A DNA stretch of 64,000 nucleotides from Aliitabrizicola sp041905595 (lineage in GTDB: Bacteria; Pseudomonadota; Alphaproteobacteria; Rhodobacterales; Rhodobacteraceae), in assembly GCA_041905595.1 (NCBI GenBank), contig JAYRKT010000012.1, positions 46,543 to 110,542 on the forward strand, in the 5' to 3' direction. The first letter of the stretch is position 1. Each line of letters opens with the position of its first letter. This document shows positions 62,718 to 64,000 of this stretch, piece after piece. The position numbers were made by a program, and so were the translations under genes. The notes beneath the pieces are model-generated. The model made no database searches. It was given only the letters and a program-made list of their open reading frames with translations, and was not told the origin of the DNA.

Positions 62718-63075
62718 AATCCTCCTCGGCGGTGTCCTTCGGGGCATCGCCGGGGTGACTTCCACCTCCTTTTTTCTTCTGCCGGACCGGTCCTGACGAT
62801 GTTCGGGAAGCGAAGTTGGCCAGCTGGAAAGCAAGAAAAACGGGTGCCTCGGGTGCCGGTTAGTCCGGTCGTCGGAGGCTCTGCCACAGGTCTGGAGCCG
62901 GCCATCCAGCCAATGCCCGGAAATACTGAAACTACGGTCCGCATCACTTTGATATAAAACACTTAAACGGGAAAAATGCGCCACCAGGGTACGCTAAAGG
63001 AGAAAGAACCGGAAACTCGCGCAATCGCGCAAGGTTCGATCCCCTGATTTTTCATTATTTTATAGAGTATTATAC
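62718..63075. promoter_or_regulatory. AT-rich control region ahead of the primase
   Basis: This 358-bp gap turns AT-rich from about 62930. It has a TATAAA at 62953-62958, a short GCGC-AATC-GCGC hairpin near 63020, a tRNA T-arm-like GGTTCGATCCC at 63033-63043, and TATTAT (63068-63073) right before the primase ATG. No gene was found in it. It probably combines a promoter with an origin or control site of the element. Confidence 0.45.
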
Positions 63076-64000
63076 ATGAACATCGTACCTATTCGCGGCC
63101 AGGATGAGGCCGCATTCGAAGCCAACCGTCGCACCCTGACCGTCGCGCTCTGTAGCTGGTTCGTCCGGAGAGACGGCAAGTACTACGCGATCGATAATCT
63201 GTCCTCGGCGATCTCGATGCCAGACCTGAAGATCGTCACGGTCCAGCGGTTTCGGTCAGAGTTCCCCGAGGTGCCGCTGACGTCCGAACTGCTGAAGGCC
63301 GTGTTCAAGCGGGCGCTGGAGCAGACCCATACCGATCCGGAAGAAACCGTCGCCGTCTGGAGCGGTCGCCGCGTCTGCCTGCCCGGAAACCCGAAGCGGA
63401 TCGTCCTCGAACGTGGCTTGGCGTCGATCAACACCTGGAGCCTGCCCGCCTACCGCCGGATCACCACCGCCGAGGCCGACTATGGTGTGTTCGGTCAGTT
63501 CTTCGACTGGGTGTTTCCTCGGGCGGCCGAGCGAGACATGGTGCTGAACTGGCTGGCCTGGTGCCTCCAGAACGAGGCAGATAAGCCGACCTGGGCACCG
63601 TTCCTGTACTCGAAGACCAAGGGGTCCGGGAAGTCGACGTTCGCCCAGATCGTCGCCGCTCTCTTCGGAGCCGAGAACTCGGTGACGCAGAACAACATCG
63701 AACAGCTCGTCAGCCGTTTCAACATGACCGCGCTCCAGAGCAAGCTGGTGATCTCGGAGGAACTGAAGCTGCGGCAGGATTCGAGCCAGAGCACCGCGCT
63801 GAAGACCTACATTACCGAGAAGACGACCCTCGCTGAGCTGAAGGGAAAAGAAGCGGAACGGGTGACGCAATACTGCTGTTTCCTGCTGACCACGAACCAC
63901 CTGCCGCTCTGGATCGAGGCCGAGGACCGGCGCTACTACGTCGTGGAGATTGACCATGACGGACATGCTGCTGGACCCCGGAGCAAGGACTTCACTGGAC
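63076..64000 (+). CDS. P4-type primase/helicase, C-terminal SF3 helicase part (runs off the window)
   Basis: The frame opens at ATG 63076 and has no stop up to 64000 (308 codons). It shows a superfamily 3 helicase: Walker A SKTKGSGKSTFAQIVAALFG (Lys at about residue 186), Walker B-like KLVISEELK, and the motif C/sensor FLLTTNHLPLW followed by DRRYYVVEID. This is the DUF5906/P4-family replication protein of phages, satellites and plasmids; the primase half, if present, is not visible before the helicase. No clear Shine-Dalgarno precedes the ATG. It indicates that the element can replicate. Confidence 0.9.
   Translation, partial: MNIVPIRGQDEAAFEANRRTLTVALCSWFVRRDGKYYAIDNLSSAISMPDLKIVTVQRFRSEFPEVPLTSELLKAVFKRALEQTHTDPEETVAVWSGRRVCLPGNPKRIVLERGLASINTWSLPAYRRITTAEADYGVFGQFFDWVFPRAAERDMVLNWLAWCLQNEADKPTWAPFLYSKTKGSGKSTFAQIVAALFGAENSVTQNNIEQLVSRFNMTALQSKLVISEELKLRQDSSQSTALKTYITEKTTLAELKGKEAERVTQYCCFLLTTNHLPLWIEAEDRRYYVVEIDHDGHAAGPRSKDFTG

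Noticed and set aside
62711..62962. An 83-codon minus-strand frame after the integrase-coupled gene
   Set aside because: No ribosome site, irregular composition and no recognised pattern; it overlaps the probable control region.
62980..63060. A tRNA gene at the element control region
   Set aside because: A T-arm-like core exists, but no acceptor, D-arm or anticodon arm can be drawn around it.

Overview
This window looks like the chromosome of a GC-rich alphaproteobacterium of the Rhodobacteraceae (Rhodobacter/Paracoccus-like). The evidence is the tail end of a gene transfer agent (GTA) cluster next to cysE, an E1-beta pyruvate dehydrogenase subunit with its own lipoyl domain, a class II B12-dependent ribonucleotide reductase with a single NrdR-type box, an alphaproteobacterial Fur/Mur lacking the CxxC metal site, and many overlapping ATGA gene junctions. 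No rRNA, complete tRNA or CRISPR array was seen.

Layout. 1-1.3 kb: 3' end of a GTA baseplate/megatron gene. 1.4-16.3 kb: cysE and a central-metabolism block, mostly on the minus strand: pdhA-pdhB-pdhC, ftsB, a class I aldolase with a small exported protein, pgk, eno, tyrS, anmK and rarD, plus two tandem cyclophilins. 16.4-22.9 kb: two EamA transporters around a fur-family gene, then nrdJ with a long regulatory leader. 23-26.7 kb: a complete bufferin-type operon (bufA-bufB-bufC-bufD, minus strand), divergent from an ECF sigma factor and its membrane anti-sigma (SigF/NrsF type). Matching SigF-like promoters face both ways in the 178-bp gap. 27.1-33.3 kb: pstS-pstC-pstA-pstB-phoU-phoB behind a triple PHO box. 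33.6-39.6 kb: two exported FGly-type sulfatases and a DUF1254/DUF1214 protein. 39.8-43.1 kb: a LysR-headed cluster (DoxX, VOC dioxygenase-like, glutathionyl-hydroquinone reductase-like) resembling quinone detoxification. 43.1-48.8 kb: a two-gene type I secretion-like pair with an eroded ABC signature and H-loop, divergent from a three-part glycosyltransferase/methyltransferase-like/deacetylase protein. 49-59.3 kb: an RND efflux operon convergent with a MacAB-like ABC exporter operon. 59.3-60.9 kb: a decayed junction with an IS6 transposase scrap and an orphan Crp/Fnr helix-turn-helix. 60.9-64 kb: the start of an integrated element with small ORFs, a tyrosine integrase and a P4-type primase/helicase that runs off the window.

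The most interesting system is the bufferin locus. A 92-residue secreted precursor with four cysteines is followed by a DUF692 (MNIO) enzyme, a DUF2063 partner and a DoxX membrane protein. A divergent SigF/NrsF switch can be tied to it through a promoter pattern visible in the sequence. Stem-loops at the start of the bufA leader and between bufA and bufB suggest that the precursor mRNA is stabilised separately.

All functions are read from sequence and family knowledge; no database search was run.
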